Source: Methylobacterium sp. Leaf125 | GTDB lineage: Bacteria > Pseudomonadota > Alphaproteobacteria > Rhizobiales > Beijerinckiaceae | Length of the DNA: 52,507 nucleotides | Direction: 5' to 3' | NCBI RefSeq assembly: GCF_001423085.1 | Contig: NZ_LMNU01000007.1 | Coordinates: 1-52,507, forward strand | In this document: in pieces, positions 35,693 through 44,112 of the stretch | Numbering within the stretch: the first letter of the stretch is position 1 | Layout of the letters: the number at the start of each line of letters is the position of its first letter | Program-made: the position numbers and the translations under genes | The notes under the pieces: model-generated | What the model was told of the DNA's origin: nothing | The model's input: the letters and a program-made list of their open reading frames with translations, nothing else | Databases searched by the model: none

Positions 35693-36214
35693 ATGAGCAT
35701 CCCCCTCCACGACGTCAGCGTCCCGGTCTTCGTCAACGCCCTGCGCGCCATGAGCGCGTGGCTCGACAAGGCGGCCTCGGAACAGCCGGAGGCCGCGCTG
35801 ATCGGCCGGAGGCTGGCGCCGGACATGAAGCCGCTGCCGGCCCAGTACCAGATGGCGTCCGACAGCGCGAAGAACGCGGTGGCCCGGCTCGCCGGGATCG
35901 AGGCGCCGGCGATGCCCGACGTCGAGGCGACCTTCGCCGAACTCCAGGCCCGCTGCGCCCGGACGATTGCCTTCGTCGAGGGCGTCGATCCGGCGGCCCT
36001 GGCCGCGGGCGCGGAGCGCACGGTGGAGTTGAAATTCCCGAACGGCATGGGATACCGCTTCAGCGGGCAGGCCTACCTCACCGGCTTCGCGCTTCCGAAC
36101 TTCTTCTTCCACGTCACCACGGCCTACGGAATCCTGCGCAGCGCCGGCGTCGGCCTCGGCAAGGTCGACTACCTCCAGCATCTCGGCCCGCCGACCCTTC
36201 ACGCGGCGAAGTAG
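35693..36214 (+). CDS. DUF1993 family protein
   Basis: The 173-residue cytoplasmic protein matches the DUF1993 family, with HDVSVPVFVNALRAMSAWLDK at the start and the FFHVTTAYGILRSAGV segment at the end. These are DinB-like four-helix proteins with unknown function. The ATG at 35693 is supported by the family start. It follows ygiQ by 79 bases and may be co-transcribed. The 13-base gap to the convergent phnE2 leaves little room for a terminator. Confidence 0.85.
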   Translation: MSIPLHDVSVPVFVNALRAMSAWLDKAASEQPEAALIGRRLAPDMKPLPAQYQMASDSAKNAVARLAGIEAPAMPDVEATFAELQARCARTIAFVEGVDPAALAAGAERTVELKFPNGMGYRFSGQAYLTGFALPNFFFHVTTAYGILRSAGVGLGKVDYLQHLGPPTLHAAK

Positions 36215-36227
36215 CCGCGCCGGCGCC

Positions 36228-37079
36228 CTAGCGCGCGGCCCCGCCGATCAGGGCCCGGCGCAGGCGCCCCGAAACGGCGTCGATGAGGGCCACCGTGACC
36301 AGGATCATCAGGATCAGGAAGGCGACCTGGCGCAGTTCGAGCACGCGGATCAGCTCGCTGAGATACTGGCCGATGCCGCCCGCGCCGACGATGCCGATGA
36401 TGGTGGCCGAGCGGGTGTTCGATTCGAAGAAGTACAGCACCTGGCTGCCGAGCACCGGCAGCACCGCCGGGATCAGGCCGAAGCGGACGCGGTGCAGCGC
36501 GGTGCCGCCGGAGGCGGCGACGCCCTCGCCGGCCTTGGCGTCGGCGGTCTCCACCGCCTCGGAGAACAGCTTGCCGAGCGCTCCGAAATCCGCGCACGCG
36601 ATGGCGAGGGCCCCGGCGAAGGGGCCGAGCCCGACGACGTTGATCCAGATCAGGGCCCAGATCAGCACGTCGACGGAGCGCATCACGTCGAGGCCGCGCC
36701 GGACGGCGAAGTGCACGAAGGGGTTCGGCACGACGTTGCGGGCGGCGAGGAACGCCACCGGGAAGGCCAGGAGCGCGGCCGTCAGCGTGCCGATGAAGGC
36801 GATGCCGAGGGTCTCGGCCAGCGCCTGCAGGAAGGCCCAGGCCCGGCCGCCGGTCTCCGGCGGCAGCATCAGCAGGCTGAACTCGCCGAGGCGGCTGAGG
36901 CCGGCGAGGAGGCGCGCCGGGGAGACGTCGAGGCGGACCAGGGCGTAGCCCGCCAGGGCGAGGAGGCCGGCGAGGGCGAGGGCTCCCAGGAGGCGCCCCC
37001 GCCAAGCCGGCCGGAAGCTGTCGGGAAAGCGCCGGCGCAGGGCGGCGATCTCGGCCGGGCCGAGGTCGGGGCCGGTCAT
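36228..37079 (-). CDS. phnE: Phosphonate ABC transporter permease PhnE2
   Basis: The 283-residue membrane protein has six predicted helices and the binding-protein-dependent permease EAA-like motif ESNTRSATIIGIVGAGGIGQ. It pairs with PhnE1, which is coupled by a 4-base overlap (ATGA), as in many alphaproteobacterial systems that split PhnE in two. It is the last gene of phnCDE1E2. Confidence 0.93.
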   Translation of the reverse strand: MTGPDLGPAEIAALRRRFPDSFRPAWRGRLLGALALAGLLALAGYALVRLDVSPARLLAGLSRLGEFSLLMLPPETGGRAWAFLQALAETLGIAFIGTLTAALLAFPVAFLAARNVVPNPFVHFAVRRGLDVMRSVDVLIWALIWINVVGLGPFAGALAIACADFGALGKLFSEAVETADAKAGEGVAASGGTALHRVRFGLIPAVLPVLGSQVLYFFESNTRSATIIGIVGAGGIGQYLSELIRVLELRQVAFLILMILVTVALIDAVSGRLRRALIGGAAR

Positions 37080-37954
37080 CGCAGGCCTCCGAGCAGCCCG
37101 TGGCGCAGGCGCTCGGTGCCGAGGTCGATCGCCATCACGGTGAGGATGATCAGGACCAGGATGGCGCTGACGTCGGCGTAGTAGAAGTTCCGGATGGCCA
37201 CGAGGAGCTCCTGCCCGATGCCGCCGGCCCCGACGAAGCCCATCACGCCGGCGCCGCGCACGTTGATCTCGAAGCGCAGCAGCCCGTAGGAGGCGAAGTT
37301 CGACAGCACCTGCGGCAGCACGGCGAAGCGCAGGATCTCGATCCGCCCGGCCCCGGCGGCGGTGAGGCTCTCCACCGGCTTCATGTCGATGTTCTCGACC
37401 ACCTCGGCGAACAGCTTGCCCAGCGCCCCCGTGGTGTGGATCGCCAGGGCCAGCACGCCCACCATCGGCCCCAGGCCGAAGGCGATGACGAAGATCAGCG
37501 CGAACACGATCTCCGGCACGGTGCGGCAGACCTCCAGCCCGCGCCGCACGAGGATGCAGGCCGTCCGGCTGCCCGCCACGTTGGCGGCGGCGGAGAAGCA
37601 CAGGAGGAAGCCGCCGATGCCCCCCAGGAGGGTGCCGAGATAGGCCATCAGCAGGGTCTCGCCCAGGAGCCCGAGCCATTTCGGCCCGCCCCAGTACCAG
37701 TCCGCCAGGTCCCCCGGCAGGTTCGCCAGGGTCAGGGGCGGCAGGATCTGGACGATGTAGTCGGTGAAGCGGCCGAGATGGGTCGCCAGCACCCAGGGGC
37801 GCACCTCCGCGGCCCAGGCGGCGAGGCCGGTGAGGACCACGAGCCCGGCGAGGCCGGCCCAGGTCCGGCGCCGGGTCGCGGCGATGGCGGCCTCGTAGGC
37901 CCCCGCCAGGGCGGCGGCCCGGTCCGGAGGCAGGGGCGTGATCCGCTCAGGCAT
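37076..37954 (-). CDS. phnE: Phosphonate ABC transporter permease PhnE1
   Basis: The 292-residue permease has an N-terminal helix and five or six further helices. The coupling loop ... EINVRGAGVMGFVGAGGIGQ is diagnostic of phosphonate permeases. The long first periplasmic loop with DWYWGGPKWLG is typical. It starts 63 bases after phnD. Confidence 0.93.
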   Translation of the reverse strand: MPERITPLPPDRAAALAGAYEAAIAATRRRTWAGLAGLVVLTGLAAWAAEVRPWVLATHLGRFTDYIVQILPPLTLANLPGDLADWYWGGPKWLGLLGETLLMAYLGTLLGGIGGFLLCFSAAANVAGSRTACILVRRGLEVCRTVPEIVFALIFVIAFGLGPMVGVLALAIHTTGALGKLFAEVVENIDMKPVESLTAAGAGRIEILRFAVLPQVLSNFASYGLLRFEINVRGAGVMGFVGAGGIGQELLVAIRNFYYADVSAILVLIILTVMAIDLGTERLRHGLLGGLR

Positions 37955-38017
37955 CGGTCGTCACCGGCACGCCCGCGCACCCGCGTCCCGGGACGGGGCA
38001 GGTCAGGAGGGGCGGGA

Positions 38018-38944
38018 TCAAGATTTGCGGCGCTGGTCGTCGTTGAACTTCAGCATGTCGATGATCGGCTGGTAGTCCTTCAGAGTCACGGGGGTGAGGC
38101 CCAGATCCTTGCCGTCCGAGAGCCGGTCGAAGGCCGCCTTGTCGGCCGTGGGCATCGCCATCAGGGCCTCGCGGATCTTCGCCTTGAGGGCGTCGGGCAG
38201 GCTCGCCAGCATGGCGAAGGGCCCCTCGGGCAGGAAGTCGGACTTGAACACCACCCGGAAATCCGCCTGCGTCAGGGGCGTCCCGTCGGGCTTCTTCAGC
38301 ATGCCCTTGGCGGCCATGCGGGTGACCATGGTGTCGGTGTCGGTGTTGTAGAGGTTGGCCGCCGCGTCCACGGTGCCCTGCACCAGGGCCAGGACGGCGT
38401 TCTCGTGGCTGCCGGCATAGACGGTCTTGCCGAAGAACGTGTCGACCGGGTGGCCGGCCTTGTGCAGGAAGTAGCGCGGCGCCTGGTTGCCGGAGGTGGA
38501 GTTCGGGTCGACCAGGGCGAGGTTCTTGCCCTTCAGGTCCTCGATCGTCTTGTACGGGCTGTCGGCGCGCACGTAGATCACCGAGTAGTAGCCCGAGGCG
38601 CCGGTGTCGTGGCGCTGGTTGACGATGGGCTCGACCTTGACCCCGGTCATCACCGCGCGGGCGAAGGAGGCGGGGCCGTAGAAGGCGAGCTGGGCGTTGC
38701 CGGCCCGCTGGCTCTCGATCACGGCGGCGTAGTCGTTGGCGATGCGCAGCGTCACCGGAACGCCGAGGGCCTTCGACAGGTAGGCGGTCATCGGCGCGTA
38801 GCGATCGGTGGTGCCCGAGGCGTTCTCGGCCGGGATCACCGCCAGGGTCAGGGCCGGATAGGCGGCCTTCCAGTCCTGGGCCGCGGCCGGGAGGGCGAGG
38901 AGGGCGAGCGCGACGGCGCCGGCGAGGGATCGACGGGTCAGCAT
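38018..38944 (-). CDS. phnD: Phosphonate-binding periplasmic protein
   Basis: The 308-residue solute-binding protein has a signal with an TRRSLAGA twin-arginine-like motif at its start and cleavage near AAA-QDWK. It delivers phosphonates to PhnE1E2. Family segments include IPAENASGTTDRYAPM, AFYGPASFARA and the LVDPNSTSGNQAPRYFL motif. The gene precedes phnE1 and follows phnC. Confidence 0.93.
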   Translation of the reverse strand: MLTRRSLAGAVALALLALPAAAQDWKAAYPALTLAVIPAENASGTTDRYAPMTAYLSKALGVPVTLRIANDYAAVIESQRAGNAQLAFYGPASFARAVMTGVKVEPIVNQRHDTGASGYYSVIYVRADSPYKTIEDLKGKNLALVDPNSTSGNQAPRYFLHKAGHPVDTFFGKTVYAGSHENAVLALVQGTVDAAANLYNTDTDTMVTRMAAKGMLKKPDGTPLTQADFRVVFKSDFLPEGPFAMLASLPDALKAKIREALMAMPTADKAAFDRLSDGKDLGLTPVTLKDYQPIIDMLKFNDDQRRKS

Positions 38945-38981
38945 GGGAAACTCCCGGTGGGGGTGGGAAATCAGGCCGCAG

Positions 38982-39033
38982 GATCGGGGCGAACGATCGG
39001 GGCGAACGATCAGGGCGAAGGATCGAGCCGGAG
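38982..39033 (-). repeat. 13-bp tandem repeat x4 between phnC and phnD
   Basis: Units GATCGGGGCGAAC (38982, 38995), GATCAGGGCGAAG (39008) and GATCGAGCCGGAG (39021) are phased at 13 bp and end at the phnC stop. This is intergenic, in a 91-bp gap. Confidence 0.85.
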
Positions 39034-39035
39034 GA

Positions 39036-39836
39036 TCAGGCAACCAGGGCGGCGGGATAGGTCGGGGGCCGCACCGGCTCGGGGGCATCGAGGACCTCGC
39101 CGGCCTCCAGCCCGTAGAGCTGGCGGGCCACCGCCTCGGTGAGGTCGGCGGGGGCGCCGTCGAACACGAGGCGGCCGTCGGCGAGGCCGACGAGGCGGTC
39201 GCAGTAGCGGCGGGCCAGATCCAGGGAATGCAGGTTGCACAGGACCGTGATGCCGTGGCGCCGGTTGGCCTCGGCCAGGGCGTCCATGACGATGCGGGTG
39301 TTGCGCGGATCGAGGGAGGCCACGGGCTCGTCGGCGAGGATCAGGTCGGGGGCCTGCATCATCGCCCGCGCAATGGCGACGCGCTGCTGCTGGCCGCCGG
39401 AGAGCTGGTCGGCCCGGTGCCCGGCGAAGTCGCCCATGCCGAACCCGTCGAGGGCGGCCAGGGCCAGGGCGCGCTCGCGCTCGGACCAGAGCTTGAGCAG
39501 CGCGCGGTGCCGGGGCACCTCGGAGAGCCGGCCCATCAGCACGTTGCTCAGCACGTCGAGGCGGCCGACGAGGTGGAACTGCTGGAAGATCATGGCGCAG
39601 CGCGTCCGCCAGCGCCGCAGCTCGCGGCCGCGCAGGGCCGTGACGTCGAGGCCGTCGAACAGGATGCGGCCACCCGTCGGCTCGGCCAGGCGGTTGATCA
39701 TCCGCAGCAGGGTCGACTTGCCGGCGCCCGAGCGCCCGATCACGCCCACGAAGCGGCCGCGGGGGATGGCGAGGGAGACGCGCTCCACGGCACGGCGGTC
39801 GCCGTAACGGCGCGTCAGATCTTCGAGGATCAGCAT
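39036..39836 (-). CDS. phnC: Phosphonate ABC transporter ATPase
   Basis: The 266-residue ATPase has Walker [11 protein letters not shown]-loop FQQFHLV, signature [10 protein letters not shown] and Walker [13 protein letters not shown]. It powers PhnE1E2. As the first gene of phnCDE1E2, it carries the PHO box 46 bases upstream of its ATG. An alternative start at 39884 would place the PHO box at the start codon and is rejected. Confidence 0.95.
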   Translation of the reverse strand: MLILEDLTRRYGDRRAVERVSLAIPRGRFVGVIGRSGAGKSTLLRMINRLAEPTGGRILFDGLDVTALRGRELRRWRTRCAMIFQQFHLVGRLDVLSNVLMGRLSEVPRHRALLKLWSERERALALAALDGFGMGDFAGHRADQLSGGQQQRVAIARAMMQAPDLILADEPVASLDPRNTRIVMDALAEANRRHGITVLCNLHSLDLARRYCDRLVGLADGRLVFDGAPADLTEAVARQLYGLEAGEVLDAPEPVRPPTYPAALVA

Positions 39837-39882
39837 GCGGGTATCCGGCGCTTCACGATGAGCGCCGGTAAACCCGCGGGGC

Positions 39883-39900
39883 ACGACAGCATCATGACAG
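39883..39900 (-). promoter_or_regulatory. PHO box upstream of phnC
   Basis: On the minus strand CTGTCAT-GATG-CTGTCGT matches the PhoB consensus CTGTCAT-N4-CTGTCAT at 13 of 14 positions. It is 46 bases before the phnC ATG, a usual distance for activation. This is the best PHO box in the window and indicates induction of phosphonate uptake during phosphate starvation. Confidence 0.85.
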
Positions 39901-39928
39901 TTGTTCGGCTAACCGATAGCCGGAATGC

Positions 39929-40555
39929 TTATGCCTCTGCTTCGTAGCGCTCCAGGAACGCGTCGATCGACAGGGCACGGAAATCCGGCAGGGCCCGGCG
40001 CAGGCGCGCATGGTCCCAGTCCCACCAGGCCAGCGCCTGCAGGCGCTCGGCGATCGCCTCCGGGAACCGGCGGCGCACCACCCGGCCCGGATTGCCGACC
40101 ACGATCGTGTAGGGCGCCACGTCGCGGGTCACGATGGTGCCCGCGCCCACCACCGCCCCGGTGCCGATGCGGCGCCCGGGCAGGATGACGGCGCCGTGCC
40201 CGATCCAGACGTCGTGGCCGATGCTGACGGGCAGGGCCCGACGCCGGGCGAAGAAGGCCGCCTCGTCCGCTTCCACCGGCCAGTAGGCGCTGGCCCGGTA
40301 GGTGATGTGGGATTGCGAGGCCCGCTCCATCGGGTGGTTGCCGGGGTTGATCCGCACGTGGGAGGCGATGGAGCAGAACTTGCCGATGGTGGTGTCGTCC
40401 GCCTGCCCGTCCTCGACGATGTACGAGTAATCGTCGAGGCTGGTCTCGCGGAGGCGGGTGCGCGCGCCGACCTCGGTGTAGCGGCCGAGGCGGCCCCCCG
40501 AGATCTGGGCGGTCGGGTGGACGGCCGGTTCGAGGCCGAGGCGATCGGAGGCCAT
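39929..40555 (-). CDS. Hexapeptide-repeat acetyltransferase of phosphonate loci (TIGR03308 type)
   Basis: The 208-residue left-handed beta-helix protein has multiple hexapeptide turns (ISGGRLGRYTEVGARTRL, TTIGKFCSIASHVRI, GAVILPGRRIGTGAVVGAGT). It has the chloramphenicol-acetyltransferase-like INPGNHPMERAS and the VVGNPGRVVRRRF ending. Members accompany C-P lyase genes; one proposed role is acetylation of aminoalkyl phosphonates, as for PhnO, but it is unproven. It is 92 bases upstream of phnC. Confidence 0.8.
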   Translation of the reverse strand: MASDRLGLEPAVHPTAQISGGRLGRYTEVGARTRLRETSLDDYSYIVEDGQADDTTIGKFCSIASHVRINPGNHPMERASQSHITYRASAYWPVEADEAAFFARRRALPVSIGHDVWIGHGAVILPGRRIGTGAVVGAGTIVTRDVAPYTIVVGNPGRVVRRRFPEAIAERLQALAWWDWDHARLRRALPDFRALSIDAFLERYEAEA

Positions 40556-40570
40556 CGCGGGATCCTGTCA

Positions 40571-40642
40571 GGCGGGCAAGGGATGTCGGGCGGGCAAGGA
40601 ATGTCGGGCGGAGAAGGGATGTCAGGCGGAGAAGGGGAGGCG
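40571..40642 (-). repeat. 18-bp tandem repeat x4
   Basis: Units of the type GGCGGGCAAGGGATGTCG start at 40571, 40589, 40607 and 40625, in the gap between the acetyltransferase and DUF1045 genes and into the 3' end of the latter. Again GGCAAGG or a variant forms the core. Confidence 0.8.
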
Positions 40643-41440
40643 GCGCAGCAGGCGGAACGGCGCCGCGCCGTCCTGGACCACCACGCTCACCGCATCGACC
40701 TCCAGGTCGGGCAGGCCCGCGGCCGCCGCGGCCAGGAGGGGCAGGGCGGTCGCCCCGTCCTCCGGCCCGAGGGGGCCGGTGAGCGTCATGTGGAAGCGGA
40801 AGGCCTCGAAGACGTGCGGGTAGCCCCAGCGCTCCAGCAGCGCCCGGCCGCGGGGATCGAGACGCTCGGGGCGGCGGCGGGCCCGCTCGGCCTCGGTGAG
40901 GGGCGCGCGCAGGGGATCGAGGGCCGCGACGCACTCGGCGGCCAGGAGGCCGAGGGCGGCCGGGGGCGCTTCCGGCACCAGGGCGGCGAAGGCCCCGAGG
41001 GCGGTGACCCGCAGGGGGCCGACGGGCAGGGGGCTCCGGTGCGCCGCCAGGGCCTCGGCCGCCGCCAGGAGATCGGCCTCGGTGGCGCCGGGGGCGAGGC
41101 GCATCGGCGCCTTCAGGGTGGCGTGGAACCCGTAGGTGCGCGGCTCGGCGGTGTGGGCGGCCAGGATCGCCCGGAGCGCCTCCGGGCCGGGCGCCGGGCC
41201 GGAACCCAGGATCGCGTCACCGAAGGCGGCCAGGGCCGAGCCGGGGGCGGGCGTGAAGTAGAGGGCGTATCGGGCGGGTCGATCCAACGCAGTCGTGTCC
41301 GGCAAGGGGGGCGTGTCCGGCAAGGCAGTCGTGTCCGGCAAGGGGAGCGTGTCCGGCAAGGGCGCGTGTTCTGGCGGCACGCGAGGGGATGGGTGAGTCG
41401 CGCGGGGTTGAGCCTGCGCGCGAGGTGCCGAAGCGCGCAT
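40622..41440 (-). CDS. DUF1045 phosphonate-locus protein, 2H-phosphoesterase-like
   Basis: The C-terminal 220 residues match the DUF1045/TIGR03223 family associated with C-P lyase. Two HxT motifs are visible (FHATLKAP and FHMTLTGP), the signature of the 2H phosphoesterase fold. PhnP, which opens 5-phosphoribosyl 1,2-cyclic phosphate, is not encoded in the window, so this protein is a candidate replacement. The start is uncertain: ATG 41440 includes an LPDT-repeat leader encoded by 18-bp units (41295-41365); a TTG near 41285 lies directly before the domain. The 18-bp repeats at both ends are low complexity. Confidence 0.7.
   Translation of the reverse strand: MRASAPRAQAQPRATHPSPRVPPEHAPLPDTLPLPDTTALPDTPPLPDTTALDRPARYALYFTPAPGSALAAFGDAILGSGPAPGPEALRAILAAHTAEPRTYGFHATLKAPMRLAPGATEADLLAAAEALAAHRSPLPVGPLRVTALGAFAALVPEAPPAALGLLAAECVAALDPLRAPLTEAERARRRPERLDPRGRALLERWGYPHVFEAFRFHMTLTGPLGPEDGATALPLLAAAAAGLPDLEVDAVSVVVQDGAAPFRLLRRLPFSA
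41295..41365 (-). repeat. 18-bp tandem repeat x4 at DUF1045 5' end
   Basis: Units GTGTCCGGCAAGGGGGGC and variants start at 41295, 41313, 41331 and 41349. They encode the LPDT leader repeats if translation starts at 41440. Confidence 0.9.
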
Positions 41441-41451
41441 ACTACGGGCTT

Positions 41452-41469
41452 CCGACGCCGATATGACAG
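41452..41469 (-). promoter_or_regulatory. Possible weak PHO box upstream of DUF1045
   Basis: On the minus strand, CTGTCAT-ATCG-GCGTCGG has one perfect PHO half-site and one poor one (3 of 7). It lies only 12 bases before the ATG at 41440, which suggests that translation begins further downstream if the site is real. Weak evidence. Confidence 0.3.
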
Positions 41470-41499
41470 CTTGAGCGCCGTTCGGGGCGCGATGAGGCG

Positions 41500-42384
41500 A
41501 TGGCCGTGTCCGCTCGCAGGCACAGACAGATCCGGGCCCTGATCGCCCTGTCCCTGGCGACCGCCGTGCTGGGGGCCGGCGCGCAGGCCGCGGGGGAGGC
41601 ACCCGCGGCCCGCTTCACGGCGGCCTACGGCCTGAGCTTCCTGAACCTGCCGGCGGGCGAGGCGAGCCTCGCGGTCGAGCGGTCGGGCGAGCGCTACGCC
41701 CTGGAGCTCGAGGCGGGCCTGCGCGGCCTCGCCGGCGTCTTCTTCGACGGGGCCGGCAAGGCCACCGTCGCCGGATCGGCGACCCGGGCCGGCGCGGTGA
41801 CCGCCACCTTCCGGATCGACAGCCGCTACGGCGGCAAGCCGATCGCTGTGGCCCTCGACCTTGCCGGCGGGCGCGTGCGCAGCGCCAGCGTCGCGCCGCC
41901 CCCGACCCCGCGCGAGGACCGGGTCCCGGTGGCGCCGGAGGACAAGGTCGGCGTGGTCGACCCCCTGACCATGCTGACGATTCCCCTCGGGGCCGCCCCC
42001 CTGGACGTCGCCCTGTGCGACCGGCGCATCCCGGTCTTCGACGGGGCGAGCCGGGCCGACCTCGTGCTGTCGCGGGGCCGCCTCGCGACGGTGACGGAGG
42101 GCGCCTATCGCGGCCCCGCCCTCGACTGCCGGGTGCGCTGGGTGCCGATCTCGGGCCACCGCTCCGGCGGGAGCAACGTCCGCCGCATGGCCGCCAACGA
42201 CGACATGCAGGTGCGCTTCGCCCCGATCCTCGACGGGACGCTGCTGCTGCCGCTGTCGATCACGGTCGCCACCGGATGGGGTACGGTGCGCATCGAGGCC
42301 ACCCGCTGGGGCGGGGCGCCGCCCGGCCCGGAAGCCCCGGCCGCGAAGGCCGGCGTGACGGTGCGCCTGCCCAATGCCCGCTAG
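41500..42384 (+). CDS. DUF3108 exported protein
   Basis: The 294-residue protein has a signal peptide (about 1-30, RALIALSLATAVLGAGAQA). A beta-rich DUF3108 domain follows, with FTAAYGLSFLNLPAGEASL and a C-terminal WVPISGHR segment. These are probably periplasmic or outer-membrane associated proteins of unknown function. It diverges from the DUF1045 gene. No operon partner is evident. Confidence 0.78.
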   Translation: MAVSARRHRQIRALIALSLATAVLGAGAQAAGEAPAARFTAAYGLSFLNLPAGEASLAVERSGERYALELEAGLRGLAGVFFDGAGKATVAGSATRAGAVTATFRIDSRYGGKPIAVALDLAGGRVRSASVAPPPTPREDRVPVAPEDKVGVVDPLTMLTIPLGAAPLDVALCDRRIPVFDGASRADLVLSRGRLATVTEGAYRGPALDCRVRWVPISGHRSGGSNVRRMAANDDMQVRFAPILDGTLLLPLSITVATGWGTVRIEATRWGGAPPGPEAPAAKAGVTVRLPNAR

Positions 42385-42512
42385 GGGCGCGGCAACGGTT
42401 TCCCGCCGTCGCGGCCATCGGGATCGCGCGGGTCGCGGACGCGTCGAGAACCTGACGCCGGCCCGGCTCTGCTTGCCTGTCTTCTTGCCTCGGACGATCG
42501 CGCGACCACCGC

Positions 42513-42965
42513 CTAGGTGTCGGGGGCGCGGCGACGGCGGGCGTGCGGGGCCTCCGGCACCAGCACGGCGCTGACCGGGTTCGGGGTATGGTCCAGGGCC
42601 GCCCCCGTATAGGCATCGACGCCGATGCCGATCACCCCGCCGGCGAGCACGTTGCCCGCCATCCCGGCAGCGCCCGCACCCACCACCTGGGTGCGGACCG
42701 GGATGAGCGCGGGCTGGAAGCCGGGCTTGGCGAAGGTCACGTCGAACGCGTCCGAGCGATCCACCTCGAGGGAGCACGGGGTCGCCGGGCAGGCATAGCC
42801 CTTGGTGCTCGTCATCGTCGCGCCGGAGGGCTCCGTGAGAAAGGCCATCTTCTCCGTCGTGCCGCGCGTGATGCTGCCGCAAGCCCCGACGCTCACCGCG
42901 ATCAGCATCGCGGCGGCGAGTGTCCGCGTGCCCGTGGTCCTCGTGCTCATGGTCCTGGTGCTCAT
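42513..42965 (-). CDS. Small lipoprotein, PEGA-like
   Basis: The 150-residue protein begins with the repeat MSTRTMSTRTTGTRT, a hydrophobic segment and the lipobox VSVGAC. A short region resembling PEGA domains (TEPSGATMTSTKG, CSLEV, VTFAKPGFQ) follows, then a Gly/Ala-rich membrane-like segment and a basic tail. Function unknown. The STRTM repeat is again a 15-bp tandem duplication. The ATG at 42950 is an alternative start. Confidence 0.65.
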   Translation of the reverse strand: MSTRTMSTRTTGTRTLAAAMLIAVSVGACGSITRGTTEKMAFLTEPSGATMTSTKGYACPATPCSLEVDRSDAFDVTFAKPGFQPALIPVRTQVVGAGAAGMAGNVLAGGVIGIGVDAYTGAALDHTPNPVSAVLVPEAPHARRRRAPDT

Positions 42966-43204
42966 GTCGTCCCCCCGAGCCGTATTCTGTGACGGCCCAG
43001 CTGGTTTCACGCCTTCTGCACGTAGGAACAAGATCCCGCCGCGATCACAACTTCCGATATACACAGGGATCGCGCGCCGGATCCCGGCGGTGCGTTCCGG
43101 GGCGGCCGGTGCGGTCGGCGGCCCGGTGCCGCGCCACACCCGCGCGGTGGAACGCCCGTTCCCCCGCCGCGTTCGCCCCGCGACGCAGCACAGGAGACGC
43201 CCGC

Positions 43205-43423
43205 ATGGCCAACGCGATGATCCAAGACATCTTCAGCGGCACCCCGAACCTCACCACCACGGAGCGCGCCGTCTCGGTGGTGCTCGGCCTCGGCATCGCC
43301 GCGGCGGCCGCGCAGCCGCGCCCGAACAAGTGGCTCAGCCTCGCGGCCCTGGTGGTCGGCGCCGGCCTCGCCATCCGCGGCGCCACCGGTCACTGCGCCG
43401 TCAAGGCCGTGACCGAGGCCTGA
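43205..43423 (+). CDS. DUF2892-like small membrane protein (YgaP-type)
   Basis: The 72-residue protein has two predicted membrane helices and matches the DUF2892 family pattern: TERAVSVVLGLGIAAAA, then a second helix and GATGHCAVKAV with a cysteine. AGGAG precedes the ATG at good spacing. It is followed by a strong terminator. The exact role is unknown. Confidence 0.75.
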   Translation: MANAMIQDIFSGTPNLTTTERAVSVVLGLGIAAAAAQPRPNKWLSLAALVVGAGLAIRGATGHCAVKAVTEA

Positions 43424-43450
43424 CCGGCCTCGCGCCCGACCGGACACGAA

Positions 43451-43479
43451 AAAGGGGCGCCTCGCTGAGGCGCCCCTTT
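43451..43479. terminator. Rho-independent terminator, bidirectional
   Basis: A perfect 13-bp stem AAAGGGGCGCCTC/GAGGCGCCCCTTT with a 3-nt loop, flanked by A and T runs, lies between two convergent genes. Confidence 0.88.
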
Positions 43480-43521
43480 CTCCGTTGCGCCTGCGCTGTG
43501 AGCGCAGGCGTGGCGTGGACT

Positions 43522-43788
43522 CTACAGGGAGGTGGTCGAGCGACGGCCCTGGATGAAGCCGTAGATCGCCAGCACGACGATCGCGCCGACGACGGCGCCG
43601 ATCAGGCCCGCACCCTGGTTCGGACCGTACCAGCCGAGGGCCTGGCCGAGGAACGTGGCGACGAAGGCGCCAACGATGCCGAGGATCGTGGTCAGGATGA
43701 AGCCGCCCGGCTCGTTGCTGCCCGGCATGATGAACTTGGCGATGACACCGGCCAGAAAGCCGATGATGATGGTCCAGATGATACCCAT
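43522..43788 (-). CDS. GlsB/YeaQ/YmgE family stress-response membrane protein
   Basis: The 88-residue protein has three predicted helices and the transglycosylase-associated family pattern: GIIWTIIIGFLAGVIAKFIM, PGGFILTTILGIVGAFVATF and a C-terminal helix ending in IYGFIQGRR. Members are induced by envelope or osmotic stress; mechanism is unclear. The ATG at 43788 begins the family core. It diverges from ridA across 324 bases. Confidence 0.82.
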   Translation of the reverse strand: MGIIWTIIIGFLAGVIAKFIMPGSNEPGGFILTTILGIVGAFVATFLGQALGWYGPNQGAGLIGAVVGAIVVLAIYGFIQGRRSTTSL

Positions 43789-44112
43789 GAGCTGATCCTC
43801 GAACTTGGCCGAACCCTCTGGGTCGGACGTCACTGGCGGTAGCGACCGGCTTTCTAGCCTTGGCCTTAGCGCATGGGGTGAGAACGCCGCACCGGTGGGA
43901 TGGGTTGCGCTGCACGCAGCGACTTTGTCGCGGCGCCGGCGAAGCCGATCCGGCGCGGCCGGATCGCGGCGTGCACCGGGCGCCGAGGGGGCCTTTACGT
44001 TCGGGTCCCCGACGCGGCACAACGCTTGCCCCGAGCCGGGATGCCAAGGGGGCATCCCAGGGGTGCCTCGAGGCATCCCGCGGCCGACACGCGAGAGGCA
44101 CGTATCCCCGCC
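43789..44112. other. Divergent intergenic region, 324 bp
   Basis: This lies between the GlsB-like gene and ridA, with no gene supported. An 8-bp inverted repeat GGGATGCC-N5-GGCATCCC is at 44038-44058, and GGCATCCC occurs again at 44072-44079. The first half is GC-rich with dyads but no clear promoter. Confidence 0.5.

Noticed and set aside
33574..36214. ygiQ and DUF1993 as phosphonate genes
   Set aside because: They lie between two phn modules but face away from them and belong to widespread families with no known phosphonate link; location alone is not enough.
43840..44112. Coding extension of ridA or PotF frames upstream
   Set aside because: The open frames continue through the intergenic region but lack family similarity and overlap each other; the family start is at 44113.
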